Positions 21,568 through 33,991 of a stretch of 64,000 nt of DNA are shown one piece after another. Positions within the stretch are counted from its first letter, which is position 1. The number at the start of each line of letters is the position of its first letter. Both the position numbers and the translations under genes were made by a program. Source of the DNA: Allium sativum (Eukaryota; Streptophyta; Magnoliopsida; Asparagales; Amaryllidaceae); contig CM060915.1 of NCBI GenBank assembly GCA_030737875.1, positions 567,532,577 through 567,596,576 on the forward strand, written 5' to 3'. The notes under the pieces are model-generated. The model worked only from the letters and a program-made list of their open reading frames with translations, did no database searches and was not told the DNA's origin.

Positions 21568-21824
21568 CAGTTCTTGTTGCTGGTCCTATGTAGGCTGGGT
21601 ACGCATGATAGGGGGTTCTCGCTTCGCGGTTTGGTGGCGAACGGGAGACTCTTACCCCTACATGTCCCTCTTGAGGGTTGGTTAGGCAGTGGCCGGGAGG
21701 CTCGAGAGGATCGCCGTAAAACAAGGGTAATGGGGGACCATGTGGGAGCCACGGTGGGTATTACCTGCTGCTTGGGGGATGAAGGGATGGTTGCAAAGCC
21801 TACCGGATTTCGTCGCCTATGTCA
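21568..21824 (+). other. Unmatched LTR end sequence
   Basis: GC-richer than its surroundings, from CTTGTTGCTGGTCCTATGTA to GTCGCCTATGTCA. It is not found in the 3' LTR of this element or in the minus-strand copy. It may be the end of a different LTR subfamily or filler acquired later. Confidence 0.6.
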
Positions 21825-21825
21825 G

Positions 21826-21840
21826 TTTGGTATCAGAGCT
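21826..21840 (+). other. Primer binding site of the large-LTR element
   Basis: TGGTATCAGAGCT at 21828 is complementary to the 3' end of plant initiator-methionine tRNA and lies three bases after the LTR end, the standard site for priming minus-strand DNA. Confidence 0.85.
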
Positions 21841-22838
21841 CTGGTTTACAGAGCTCGAGAAGAAGACACATTAGAACCAAACGAAAGAATTCATCAGATA
21901 TTGGATTAGTAATATCCAATTAGAATGACTCGTTAGAGATGAGATCAGTAGTATCCTAGAACGAATGTGAAGAGTATATTTTTAAAATTGAAAACCAATT
22001 TTGTTTTGAAATTTAAATTGTTTTATACATATTTGAATATTTATTTATTTTGAATTTGGACAATCGAGTATATAAAGATTTTGCATATACGCGTCATGAA
22101 CGTATATTCGAAGTTTTAATATACTGGATAGATATAGAACCGCACTCTAGTAGCCCGGAGATGTTCTGATGGTGGTTCGAAACATCATCAGTATTTATGT
22201 TCAAGCTTCGAAAGTGAGGTATCTATATATTTCCATTAGACTGGTGTGAGAACCAAAATTAGATAGGATTATTTGTTGTGATTTGGCATCAAAAACATGA
22301 TTTTCTGTATATATATCAAAATTATGAATTTGAAATGATAATCCACTAATTGATTGTTGTTTGTGTTGTCTGATAATTTTGAACCGTTTGGCCAAATTGA
22401 ACCGAATATTGAGTTATGTTGAAAATTTGTCGCATATGCATGCATATACATGTACTTACATTGAACAGGTCATTGCAAGGAGGCTAGAGCAGAGAAATAA
22501 AATTGTTTGCCTGACAAATAGGTACATATTTACCATAACTTACCATTTTGTTTGGGTGATGATGATTTTATGAGCCGATTGGCTAGTCGCATGGCTTTTT
22601 CTTTTAGATTGAAGAAGACCATGGGAGGCTATATGAAATATCCCAAGTCCCCGATGCAGGGGAGGTTATGGCGAAACTTTTCGGAAATTTATGGTGTTAG
22701 CCAAATTTTTAAAAAATTTGAAAAGTTTTTAAAAACTGAAAAGTTGAAGAACTTAAGCCGTAATGGAAATATTGGAAGTTGAGTTGATTAGTTAAACAAA
22801 TTTCAGCTTCGTTCCTTTTCGGGGACGAAAAGTTTTAA
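21841..22838 (+). other. Interior of the large-LTR element, non-coding
   Basis: About 1 kb without any retroviral protein motif. A 76-codon frame (22552-22782) is not supported by family motifs. The matching interior of the minus-strand copy (61432-62439) shares blocks near the primer site and just before the purine tract, including TTCGTTCCTTTTCGGGGACG-like sequence. These conserved ends probably hold packaging and priming signals. Confidence 0.65.
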
Positions 22839-22849
22839 GTGGGGGAGAT
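22839..22849 (+). other. Polypurine tract of the large-LTR element
   Basis: GTGGGGGAGAT immediately before TGTAATAACCC at 22850. The minus-strand copy has the same tract at 61420-61429. Confidence 0.8.
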
Positions 22850-25800
22850 TGTAATAACCCGAAAATGCAAGCCAATTTAAAATTTTTATTTTGGCAATTT
22901 TAACGAATTTTGATTATTTAAAATGAATTATTTTAAATAATAACGACGAGAAATTTATTTTGAATAGAATTCGAACATATATATTTATATACGTCGTCAT
23001 TAGAATATAAATATTTATTTTAAATTATAAAAGGAATTGAAAATGGCGTGGTAGTTCGATAATCCGATTCCAAAATTCAAATGAGTGTACAGGATTCAAA
23101 AATAAACGGATTTTAGTGAAACCAAAAATATTCGAATCTATTTGAGAATATCTTTCCATTGAATCCAAAAAATCGAAATTTCATAGCAGGAATCAAAAGA
23201 TACGCCCAGTTGAAAATTCAGAATAGTGGCTATGGAATTCAGGCCCTTAAAAATGGAAATTTTGCAAACGACCTCGGATTTCGACGAAACTACTTTTGTT
23301 GGATCTATGATGTCAATTTATTGCTAGGTTTCAAATTTCGTAATTTTTCGAATCAATATGTGAGCGTGGTAAAGGAACACGTGTTTGACCAGTTTTAGTT
23401 GAATTTAATCGACTGGAAAATGGCCATTTTTCAAACGGTCTTAGAATTTGACGAAACTAGTTTTGTTAGGACCGTATCGTCAATACAAAGCTAGAAAATA
23501 TTTTTCTGGAATTTTTCGAGTTAGTATGTGGCCCCGGTAGATTGAAATGTGCGTTCAAATTCAATATATAGAGTTATATTTTGATTTTGACGAAAACTGA
23601 TTGAAACGACCAAATCAGCTTACGATACATAACCCATTGTGTTCGGAATGAGGGTAATTAGCTATGGACAACAGGTGGTGGGTCTCGTTTCGAGGTAGAA
23701 AATAAAAGTTGCTTTTTGAAATAATTAAATAAAAAAAAAGAAAACCCTCTCTCCTCAAACATACCCCCTCACCCCCCCACCCCCCGTTATTTTCGAAATC
23801 AGAAAAAAAAGAAAAGGAAAAGGCAGAAGCCCTAATCGATCGCGCCCCCCTATCGTGACCGCCGCGACCACCAGGGCCGGTGCACCTCCGGCGCCGCCAC
23901 CCAGGAACCCCCCCCCCCCCCCAACCTCCTCTTCCCCATCCCTTCTCCTCTCCCTCCTCCTCTAGTTGGTCGTAGCCCCTGGAAACCCAAACCGCATAGC
24001 CCTAGCCCCCACTTCGAGCCGACGCTCCTCCAACCCGCACCCCTGACGCCGATGACCCCCATGGCCCCTCCGACAAACCCAAACACCCCACCTCCTTGAC
24101 CACGGACAGTGAAATTGACAAAAGGCGAGCACGATGAAGATTTCTACATATGAAGAGTCATGGTGTTTGGTTTAGCTAGTAGGTGAGAACTTCTCACTTT
24201 TAATTTATTTCTAGTTAAAAATATATACTAGGAAGCAGACGGTGCTTAGCAGCACCCGACACCCGTCGTCCATAGACCATGGATGGCTTGTATGTTTGAT
24301 TGTTTGTTGTGGTGAAAATTGATTGTGTTGTGAGATGAAATAAAATATTTATACAGTTAAAAATATTTTATCGTTAAAAATATAATTTTTAACGGGTATA
24401 TGAATAAATAAAAATCTGTGTTTGTTGATTTGAAACCCCACACGGGTATTGGGATGAAATACGGCATACACTAATCCCAATAATTAGTTGTATGTCGATC
24501 GATTGATTGACAGGCTGTTATAAGCGTTAGATATCTATATTTGATGCTTATACAGTGTAGTGCACTTTGGATGATGGTTGATTATTTGTCAGTGCTATTA
24601 TATAGATGGTTGTGTGGAATCCATATAATTAACATTATATGGTAATTGATTGGGCCTCATTCCAATCTTGAGAATAAAGAATATTATAAAATATGTATTC
24701 ATGTGTTGAATAGAATAAATAGTCATGTGTTGACGATGCGCATGTGTTGAGAATAGTCATGTGTTGAAAGAAATATAGATTCATGTGGTGAATGGAATAA
24801 TATTCATTTGTTGAATAGAATAACAGAATTATTGAAATATATAAAGCTGTGTTGATTAGAGATGCGCTATTTTGACGCGAACGATATTTATATCGATTAT
24901 ATTCGTTTTTATAATGAATATTGAAAAGAGAAAGAAAAATTGAATATAAAGTGAATTCAAATTGAATTGAAGATAAAGTGAATTCGAATTGAATTGAATA
25001 TAAAATGAATTCGAATTGAATTGAATATAAAGTTAATTCGAATTGAATTGAATATAAAGTGAATTCGAATTGAATTGAATATAAACTGAATTCGAATTGA
25101 ACTGAATATAAAGTGAATTCGAATTAAATTGAATGTAAAGTGAATTCGAATTGAATTGAATATAAAGTGAATTCGAATTGAATTGAATATAAAGTGAATT
25201 CGAATTGAATATAAAGTGAATTCGAATTGAATTGAATATAAAGTGAATTCGAATTGAGTTGAATATAAAGTGAATTCGAATTGAATTGAATATAAAATGA
25301 ATTCGAATTGAATTGAATATAAAGTGAATTCGAATTGAAATGAATTCAAATCAAATTGAAATCGATTTGAATTGAAATCAAATAGAAATGAAAGTAAAAT
25401 AATTTATAATGGAAAATTCAATTTTGATTTGAATTTAAAATGAAAGTTGAAATTATTTTTGAAACGATTTATAAAATTCGTTTTAAAAGGAAATCGACGA
25501 AATATATATATATATTTATAATGGCCTGAATAGAACGCGCCGCGCTGCGGCAGTTCGCGTATTTCGACCATTGTCTTCGAATGGACATTACGGGAGATCC
25601 GACCGTCGGATTCTCCTGAAACCGGAACCGTTGGGTTCGTATTTAAAAGAGCTTTCCAATGAATATTATAAATTTTAAATCTAACAGTTGGATTTGGAAT
25701 TATGACCAAATCAAATTTGGAAAAGGTCGCTGTAAGTGCAGTTCGATGGCCGTTGATGGAAATCGCCTGTGCGGACTTTGATAAAATTATTAAAAATAGT

Positions 25801-28580
25801 AATAATTTGTGTAAAATCATAAGAAATGATTTGGGAAAAATTGGGATGAAAAACTCCATATTTGAAAAGATAAAAATAGATTTTTATCGAAATGAACTAG
25901 TTTTGAACTAGAATTAAAAATCAATTTATTTTTTGAAATAAATAAATTGAATTTGAAATGGTTTTAAAATAACCAGAAATTTCCAATACGTGAATTGGAA
26001 TGGATTTGAATCGAAATTATCTTTGGAAGATTTCGATGTTGGATTTCATGATTATACAGATATGGTTGTGGGAATCTGAAAGATATATTTATATCATTAT
26101 TCCCGATACGATAATTGTTGGTTGTAGAACTCGGTATTAAATATGAGCTGATATATTTTCTATTCAGAGCCTTATATTTAATATCAAACGTGATTTGGGT
26201 TTATCGTGAATGGTGTCTTCATTAACACTGTTCTTAAGCCCAGTTGAGAAAAAGATTAAATCTTTCTGTTTAGATTTAATGAAGTGTACCAATTAAATAA
26301 TATTAATTGGAATCGAATTTAAATTGGGTTTGGGTTTATCATGAGCGGTGTTTTGAATAACACCTGTTCTTTAACTCGATTAACAATAGAATGTGATTTT
26401 GGGTTTATCGTGAGTCGTGTTTTAGATGACATTGGTTCTTTAACCCAGTTAAAGACAGGATATTGATTTGTAGGGAGATTAAAACTAAGTGGAGTTTTAA
26501 TGAATCTGTAATTAAATTGAAATGTGAATTGATAATTTAAATTATCAAAATTGGAAAGTGATCGAGAATGGAGTATCACCAGTTTTGCTCCAAAGCGATA
26601 GTTAAATCTTTAATTAGATTTGAACGTGAAATGGTAATTAACTTTACCGATAACACTGTGGTGTTAGATATGGAGTATTACTAGTTTTTCTCCATGGGAT
26701 GAATAGATTGGGATTGGGAAATAAAATAAATAATTACTTCGGTGTGGTTTGCTAATCCCGACTAGTTTGGAAAATCATAATACAGTTTGGAAAACCATAA
26801 TATGGTTTGAACTGATATCCAAAGGAGGATTAAAGAATAAATTTAGAAGAATTTATCTTTGATAAAATTAATGGGAACCTTTCCCTAAGAATGTGATTTT
26901 GTGAATAAAAGAATATTCTGAATTGGAATGAGGCATATGTTGTATTTGTGTAACATTTGTTTATTATATACGCGGGTTATTCGAAAAGGCCGGGTTTATA
27001 CCCATTCTGAATAACCGATTCGACGATATGTCGAAGATGAAGACGGTGGTTGAAGACCGGAAGTCTTCACATCGTTTGGGTGATTACTGATGATCTTGAT
27101 TGGGCTGTACACCCAAGAGGAGGGAATCAGTTGGTGATCGTCCAGACGTACTTAGAGATCGATGGATATGTGAGGAAAGTGCCTCCGGTTTCGTTAAGAC
27201 CCAGAACAAACTTGTAAATGGACTGTGTGTCTGACATTGGATTTTATTCTGTGTTGATTGATCTCTATTAAATATACATCTGTTTGGCGGCGGAGAATTT
27301 ATTCTCTTTCTTAACGCCCTTCTCTGAGACGTACGAGCTCAGAGGTTGTATATCGATGGACATCAGTCGCATGGAGTGAATTGCCTGTATGGAACGCCTA
27401 AGTGGCAGATGATCAGGGCTTCTGTTGAAAAGCAAAGTCTTGTGGTTGATGATCAAAGCACAGTCTGTGTGGCATAGCTTTGTGTATAACGTGAATTCGC
27501 AAGCCTTAAACCTCGGGATGAGTCAAAAACGGGATACGGACCACTGGGAGAACACGACGTTTCTTTCTAGCTATAGGTGATGTCAGTGACCTACCAGCCC
27601 TGACATTTATATACTTTTTACCTGTGTGGATGTTGGAATGCGAGGCGCCTCGGATATAGGTCTGTTAGGACCAGGAAACGTGTGTTCAGCAATTGCCAAT
27701 CCTCCAAAGTTAGGTGAGGACCGGCCCAACCGATTCCAAGGATCATAGTGGGGTCCTGAGATATTTGTCAGAGTGTCTCGAATGGAGAGGAGCTTTCCCC
27801 TTGCCTCGACTCATGACGGAAATCCAATTTCCAATACGAGATATTTCGGTTTTATTTGTAGAGCCTAGTATGGCGACATGATAGATGGTACCCATGCCGC
27901 TTATGATTGATATTTATGATTTGAATTGTTTTAACACTATACGCTTATAATAGTATCAAATGATTTGTTTTAAACGTACAAAGCATGTTTGGCTATTATA
28001 AGGGAAAACCCTATCCTCCGGCTTGCGTTGCATTGTGTGATGGGACCTCGGTCTTATAATAGCTTCATTTTTCGAAAAAGCATTGCGCTGTTTTGATATA
28101 TGCACTGGTATTATTGGGAGGAAACCAGTTCCGTGTTATACGGCGTGGTCCCTTGAATCACTCTCTTTTAAAGTAAAGATTAATAACTGTTTTAGTTCTC
28201 ACACCAGTCACATGACTGACCTGGCGTTTATTGTTTTAACCTAAACTCCAGGTGCCCTTATTTTCGACACGAGCAGCTAGTAGTTTTGGTTTTGCAGATT
28301 TATTTTCACAGGAACCTGGTTTACAGCTGGAATGATATTCGGAAAGCTCTGTATCCGTGTATTATTTTCGGTTGTGTTTGTATTATTTTCCGCTGCTTTG
28401 TAATTTATTGTAATCTCTCATATTTGTCGAATGTGTAATATTTATTCATACTCTGTATATTCTTGTATTCTGATGGAATTGTTGTAATAAACAATGAAAT
28501 GTTCTTCTGTCTGCGTTCTGATGTGTGTTGTTCTCAACGCAATCCGTGCTTTCCTTACTAGGGAAGTTCGGGTCGTGTCA
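22850..28580 (+). repeat. 3' LTR of the large-LTR element
   Basis: 5731 bp from TGTAATAACCCG to GGGTCGTGTCA. It shares its first ~3.7 kb with the 5' LTR. Its last 2.0 kb match the reverse complement of 55127-57100 in the other copy, which identifies this as the complete family LTR. AATAAACAATG near 28488 may provide the poly(A) signal, about 90 bp before the end. Confidence 0.85.
24941..25340 (+). repeat. 27-bp minisatellite in the 3' LTR
   Basis: Same repeat as in the 5' LTR but with about 15 units instead of 21, so the arrays changed in length after the LTRs were made. The homologous stretch of the minus-strand copy (about 57870-57960) has no such array. Confidence 0.88.
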
Positions 28581-28585
28581 CGTAT
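28581..28585. repeat. Target site duplication of the large-LTR element, right (CGTAT)
   Basis: Exact match to 17607-17611. Confidence 0.8.
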
Positions 28586-29593
28586 ATACACATGGTAAGG
28601 TCTTAACGTGTTATGCGTATGATGATTTTGTTTATTCGGTCCGGTTCTATCTTATCATTCCCTGTGATTGTCAGCATGCTTATATTAATTAAATAATATA
28701 TATCCATATACACAATATCAATATATATTCAAATATCAATAATATGCACATATATTTAACAGGTTTTAAACATGAATAATGCATACTAGGAAAATGGACC
28801 TTTTGCTTAAAATTGAATCATGATTTTGCCAATGAAAGAAGCAAGGGGAGCGTATGGTATGACCGCTTGGCATCCTCGATATCTAATATTATTTCTAGAG
28901 TGCGCTACAATGGTATCCAACCACTGTAAGTAATGGTCAATGGTAAAGTATTAGACTTCAATAGATAACTTGTCGTATATCTAAAATCGCAAGGACAAAA
29001 TATAGTTATTAACATGTATAGGAGAATGGTTGAAAATGATCCGGATTAAGAATCTTAAGGCTATATTAATAGTAGAGAGGGTAAGTCATATCTCCCTAAA
29101 TTTATGAATTTTTAGAAATCTAATGGATTATGCTAATGAGTAAGAGTATAATGATAATAGAATCAATCAATTAATAAAAGGCAAGTAAAGAAAATCTTGT
29201 AAAGGAAAGAACATATCAGACTTTATGTTGGTTCGAAGTCACCCTACAACATGTCTCGCACTCTGTATGACCTTTAATCACTACCAATTCAATTACACTC
29301 CTTAATTTCAAGGTTATAAGGAGGCATCCTCCATAATCTCAGACCTCTTTGTGGAGCCAACTTGATTTCCAAGCCAACGTCAAATCACCTTCAACTGTTT
29401 TTTCAGGGCACAATCAAACACAACTAGATTCGGGATCACCTAGAGTCACTCCCAAAAGGATTATCACTTTGTTTAGACAAAGAATGTGGATTTGGATCTT
29501 TCAATCTTGGTTATAATCGCTTTAGTAACTCAGATTTGGACTGTGATCTTAGTAGAATATAAAGAGTTTGATTTAGAATCAAATCGGAGAAGA
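28586..29593. other. Intergenic sequence, nothing recognised
   Basis: About 1 kb with no supported gene. The part from 29190 to 29560 is less AT-rich and resembles decayed transposon sequence, but no motif allows a call. Confidence 0.35.
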
Positions 29594-29609
29594 CACTACA
29601 AGAAAAACA
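29594..29609 (+). mobile_element. CACTA-type terminal sequence, left
   Basis: CACTACAAGAAAAACA is the classic terminus of plant CACTA (En/Spm) transposons. Motifs such as CCAACG and CCGTTG occur repeatedly inside within ~120 bp, as subterminal repeats would. The three bases before it (AGA) do not match those after the putative partner end at 38711 (TAA), so pairing is uncertain. Confidence 0.6.
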
Positions 29610-30540
29610 ATACATAGCCACGTCCAGTTTTCGATGACCACCAACGATTTTTGTAATGAATGCAATGGTTCGTCCTTTTTATAGTAAAAATATTATTATA
29701 ATAACTTAACTGTCCAAAACCGTTGTTATATTTTATGTTAGCAGTCTTTGGTAGTCGCTGGAAATTATTCTTACTACAAATTTGTCAGGTCGAGAGCAAT
29801 ATCATTTCTTCCCCAATACAATTTCTTCTCCAAACCCTTCCCTTCCTCCTTCTTCCCTCGAGATGGCAGCCTCATTCACATCCAAATCATCTCCAAGTTC
29901 ATCAACCAGCACTTCCGGTCTCTCTACAACCTCCAATCACCTCCGTCTTAATTATATTGCCTAAACCCTTAGTTTAGATTTTTATAATTTATGGTTAATT
30001 AGTTTTTGTTGTCTCTAATAGGCCCTTGATTGTTTGTTATACCTAATAAAATACTAATTATAATTATTAGTATTAAAATCTCAAAATTCATAATTTGTTA
30101 GTATTTATATATATTGGTAAGTTAGTATAAATGGGCATTTGTGCTCGTATTTGGTTAGTTATTAATGATTTGAGTGATTTAGTGTATGTTTTGTAAAACA
30201 TCAAAGACGAATATAAAACAAATTTATACACAATAGATTATTTATGCATGTTTTTGTGTATGATTTGGTGAATGACTTAGTTAGCATTGGATTAAACAAC
30301 TTATTGTGCCATCAGCTTCTCTTCGTTTGTACATCCAGCTTTGATCAGTAAAATAATTGTCCATTTTTCCTAAGTGGATATATAATTAAAAAGTATGATA
30401 AATATTGAATTGATATTTTATTAAAACGGTTTTATTACTGAATGTTATGTTAATACATCATTTACACTTTTGCTAGTAGGTCATCCTACCTCTCATTACA
30501 AATACAATAACATAATTAAATCGAGTAAATCTTTTCAATT

Positions 30541-30660
30541 TAAACGATTCAACAAAATTTCGGCAGCACTTCATTTTAGTTCCCTAAACGGTACACAATT
30601 GTGTGTGCACAGGGAACATAATGAAGCGCTTTCAAAATATTGAGAATCGTTTAAAATGAG
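30541..30660. repeat. Hairpin motif with GGCAGCACTTC arms
   Basis: AAAATTTCGGCAGCACTTCA and the complementary arm ending near 30650 surround AGTTCCCT...AGGGAAC. A diverged inverted copy lies at 39485-39590. I infer a structural part of an old DNA transposon. Confidence 0.6.
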
Positions 30661-30734
30661 TTGATTTACAAGATTTAATTTCGTTATTCTGTTCGTAACT
30701 TGTCCAATACAATGGACAAATCAAACAAATATTG

Positions 30735-30815
30735 TATATGACGAATATAAATGTTCGTTTTGTAAATAAAACGAACATTCACATAACGATCATATACAAC
30801 ACTTATCATTCGGGG
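30735..30815. repeat. Fold-back with ~30-bp arms
   Basis: TATATGACGAATATAAATGT through CGTTTT pairs with AAAACGAACATTCACATAAC and onward to ATATACAA around a short GTAAAT loop. It is separate from the hairpin just upstream, and part of it recurs inverted near 39290. Confidence 0.65.
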
Positions 30816-32379
30816 CCAAAAACACTCTCTAAGGCTTAATTTCAATCTGTAAATGTACATATACGGAATTTATCACATGTACGTGCATATTCAACATTCA
30901 GTCGTACTAACCATGCGTTATAAAATTAAATATAGTTTTCGATAAATTTTTATAAACATAAACTTTATTTATTTCTATTTCCATTAGACGTTACTTAACA
31001 AGTATGAAATCTCTTATATATTAATTCAATCATATATACGTGCACATAATTCTATTGTGATACAAACAACATAAACTTGCAGTACATAAATTAATAACAA
31101 TAATTGGGCCTCAATTAAGTCAACCTATGCATAGATTAATTAACAACACTATATATACATGCATATGACATAATATACACACATATCTATCTATATTATA
31201 ATGAGAATACTTTGAATTGAAGCTTTTGAAATGTCTTAAATGCCCTTCAAATGTTGTTCTTCCAAGTTGGGTCAGTTCCGTCATTTTTCAATTCTTGCTT
31301 GAACTACGAATCCACGAAGTCCACTACCCACTCACATTTCATTCCGTTTTCTCCTCAGCTGTTTCTTCTTTTCTGGCAGCCTCAACCTTTCTCCACTATC
31401 TCCCCCGAAGTTGAGCACGATTGTCGATCCTATGTTCATCTTCGCGCTGCAAACCTCTGATTTCTCATTGGTAAGATGTTTAACCTGCTCTACTCTTCAG
31501 ATTTATGAACGGTAATAGTTTAAACTACTGCACTTCTCTGACTTTTTCACCGTATTTCTTCTCCCTTCCACTCTCTGCAATTCAGCTATGCGAAAATCTT
31601 ACTCCTTCAACCATAAATCTGACTCGCTCATGCTTCGATCTGAGTTGCTCATAATAAAAAAACTTCACTTCAGGTTTGTCTGAACTTAACCTACACTTTA
31701 TCGTTTGTATTGATTTTCTCTATTTATTAGTCGCTTGGATTAGCGAACTTATTTTAATTTTTTAATTATTGCCTAATTAGTATTAGAATAAATTGCCTAA
31801 TTGTTGCGTAATTAGTTTCTACCATGCCTGCTCATTATAGTCCTCAACATACAAATTTTCATGATTTCCACCGTCACCCATTGTCTTAAATTTCCAATCT
31901 TGCAATTAGGGTTCCGGTGAACTGGCGAAGCTAAATTCTACGATGCAGCTTCAGATCTATTTTTGTATCACAAGAACAATGTCTCTGCAAATCTGAGAAT
32001 TATTAGGAGGTAAATTCATTTATTTCTATATAACTTTCATCGAGTTTCGGATTTATTATTCGTTTATATGAATATTGGGTCAAAATATGAACCTGGACTG
32101 ATTTGTCATTAAATTTCTGGAATATGGAAGCAATTAGTAAAATATCATGTGTTGTTGGTAAACTCTTTAGGATGGATTCAACAGTAGTGAAAGAAATTAG
32201 GCTAAATCTTGCATGTGTGTTAGTTGAGATTAATGTTTTCTTTAGTAGATTTACTTGATTCAACTTATGGCATGATTCATCCCCTTTAGCCTTTATAATA
32301 TGTACTATAGATCTTGGGCTTTATATATGTTATTTCATATATGTGCATGAACATTGTTTTGTACATTATAGTTGGTATT

Positions 32380-32560
32380 GAGTTGCTCAAGCTTGGATCT
32401 GAGTTGCTCATAATAAAAAAACTTCACTTCAGGTTGGTCTGAACTTAACCTAGACCTTATAGTTGATCTGACTCGCTCATATTTGGATTTGAGTTGCTCA
32501 TAATCAAAAAACTTCACTTTTGGTTTGTCTGAGCTTAACCTAGACCACATAGTTGGTATT
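32380..32560 (+). repeat. Tandem ~85-bp blocks inside the Helitron
   Basis: Units carry GAGTTGCTCATAATAAAAAA, CTTCACTT and GAACTTAACCTAGACC. Two adjacent units are here and a related one lies at 31620-31720. Confidence 0.75.
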
Positions 32561-32873
32561 GAGTTTCTCTATTTATTATTCGCTTGCATTAACGAACTTA
32601 TTATAATGTTTTAATTGTTGCCTAAATAGTTTTAGAATAAATTGCCTACTTGTTTCCTGAATAGTTTCTCCCTTGCCTGCTCATTATAGTCCTCAACATA
32701 TATAATATATAACATATGTTAAAAAATCTACAACATATATTAGGCTTCAAAGTAACGGACTGACCCTCATGTGCATAGTTGCGGTCCTCAACACTCCACA
32801 TCATCACAACTCTACACAAAATAGTCAGTTGAAGTATAAAAATAAATACAAGTACTGATGCATAGACAAGGAG

Positions 32874-33949
32874 TATCAAAGTAACAAATGATTATTCTGC
32901 ACTTAAAAAGTTTTATTAGACAGTTTAATGATTAAACAGTGAGACTCTCAAGCAGTGTTTTTACATTGATATATACGATGATAATAAGGATTTTTTGTAT
33001 TTGCATATAACGGGCTTATCATCGTTATATTAACTGTAAATATTCGGAAGCCACATGCATATTACCATCTTCACTCCTTTGCAAGTTCAACAGTCTCAAC
33101 TTCAACTCTTTTGCGGTGCTCACAATGCTTTCAAATGAGGATCTTCATCGTACAATCTTGAGTAGGCATTTTGTCATATTTACACATTTTTGTTGTAAAA
33201 TTACAATTGACCAACTTTGGTAATTAATAACAAAATTTGCAACTTGCGGCATAATTATTGTCGCCTGCAGAAAATTGATATACTTTACATTATCTCTTTT
33301 AGATGTTGATTTATTTGATTTATTTTGTATTGCAACATACTGAAACTCACCTATTTCATTTATTTTTTATATTTTACTGCCTTAATGATCATAACAGCTT
33401 GAAATAGGATACTGATTACTTGAGCATGATTTCATTGTAATCACAGATATGCAAGTCCACAATAGCAAGATGCAGATTAATCCCAATACTAAAAGAATTT
33501 AAAACGTGACATATATACCGAGTTCAGTTATATATTCTGGATTAAGATGGAACGAAATATTGAAGGTATGATTCATTGGTTATTTAATTTTTTTTAATTG
33601 CTCTTTAAAATATACGCAACAACAAAACCAAAAACAAGACCAGATAATGCAACTCATGTGACAGGGAATATTACTTTCCTTTTTATAAGGATCATAGACA
33701 AATGTGCACTGTATAGACACATTTGGTTGATATAACTAATTCAATGCTTTCATTGTATTCTTATTTCATGTTTAATTTAGACATTCATTAACTGCTACGT
33801 TTTGCTTATGTAATTATTCATCACACCATGCCTACTCAGATTCCTCTCGCCAATTCAATATTATACCAATTTCAGTTTCAAATACCCACCATTGAATGGT
33901 TATTAAAGTGCATCAACGGTCTTTTAATATATGTAATTGCTTTCTAGGA
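32874..33949 (+). repeat. 1.1-kb tandem duplication, unit 1
   Basis: Aligns from end to end with 33992-35080 and starts at TATCAAAGTAACAAATGATT. The two units differ by a scatter of substitutions and small indels, so the duplication is not recent. No protein frame is shared. Confidence 0.9.
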
Positions 33950-33991
33950 TCAAAATTTACTGGATTTCAATTTGAACGAAGAATGTCGTAG

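Larger units (their letters stand above)
17612..21824 (+). repeat. 5' LTR of the large-LTR element, with an exchanged 3' end
   Basis: Aligns with the 3' LTR from its start to about 21567. From there its last ~257 bp have no counterpart in the 3' LTR, where ~2.0 kb of other sequence stands instead. It still ends in GTCA directly before the primer binding site. It holds a GC-rich segment (about 18590-18890), a run of CATGTGTTGA motifs (about 19470-19580), a 27-bp minisatellite and an AT microsatellite. Confidence 0.8.
17612..28580 (+). mobile_element. Non-autonomous LTR retrotransposon with giant LTRs (plus strand copy)
   Basis: One 10.97 kb insertion flanked by a perfect CGTAT duplication. 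The LTRs start TGTAATAA and end GTCA, with lengths 4213 and 5731 bp. A primer site matching initiator-Met tRNA (TGGTATCAGAGC at 21828) and a purine-rich tract (GTGGGGGAGAT at 22839) border an interior of only ~1.0 kb. No gag, protease, RT or integrase motif is visible, so it must rely on proteins from another element. The TGTAATAACCCG start suggests Ty3/gypsy ancestry. It resembles large retrotransposon derivatives (LARDs), but with nearly all its length in the LTRs. A second copy lies at 55127-64000 on the other strand. Confidence 0.85.
29610..31185. other. CACTA-like element interior, left part
   Basis: No intact transposase frame. A serine/proline-rich frame at 29723-29977 looks like captured gene sequence, but no family is recognisable. 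A module at 30150-30310 recurs directly at 38712-38870. Another at 30535-30810 recurs inverted at 39283-39600 and holds two strong hairpins. Confidence 0.4.

Noticed and set aside
28586..29593. A further copia LTR
   Set aside because: The composition is suggestive, but no terminal motif, primer site or second copy could be found in the window.
29723..29977. A host gene
   Set aside because: Short serine/proline-rich overlapping frames without introns, family motifs or promoter, inside the CACTA-like interval.
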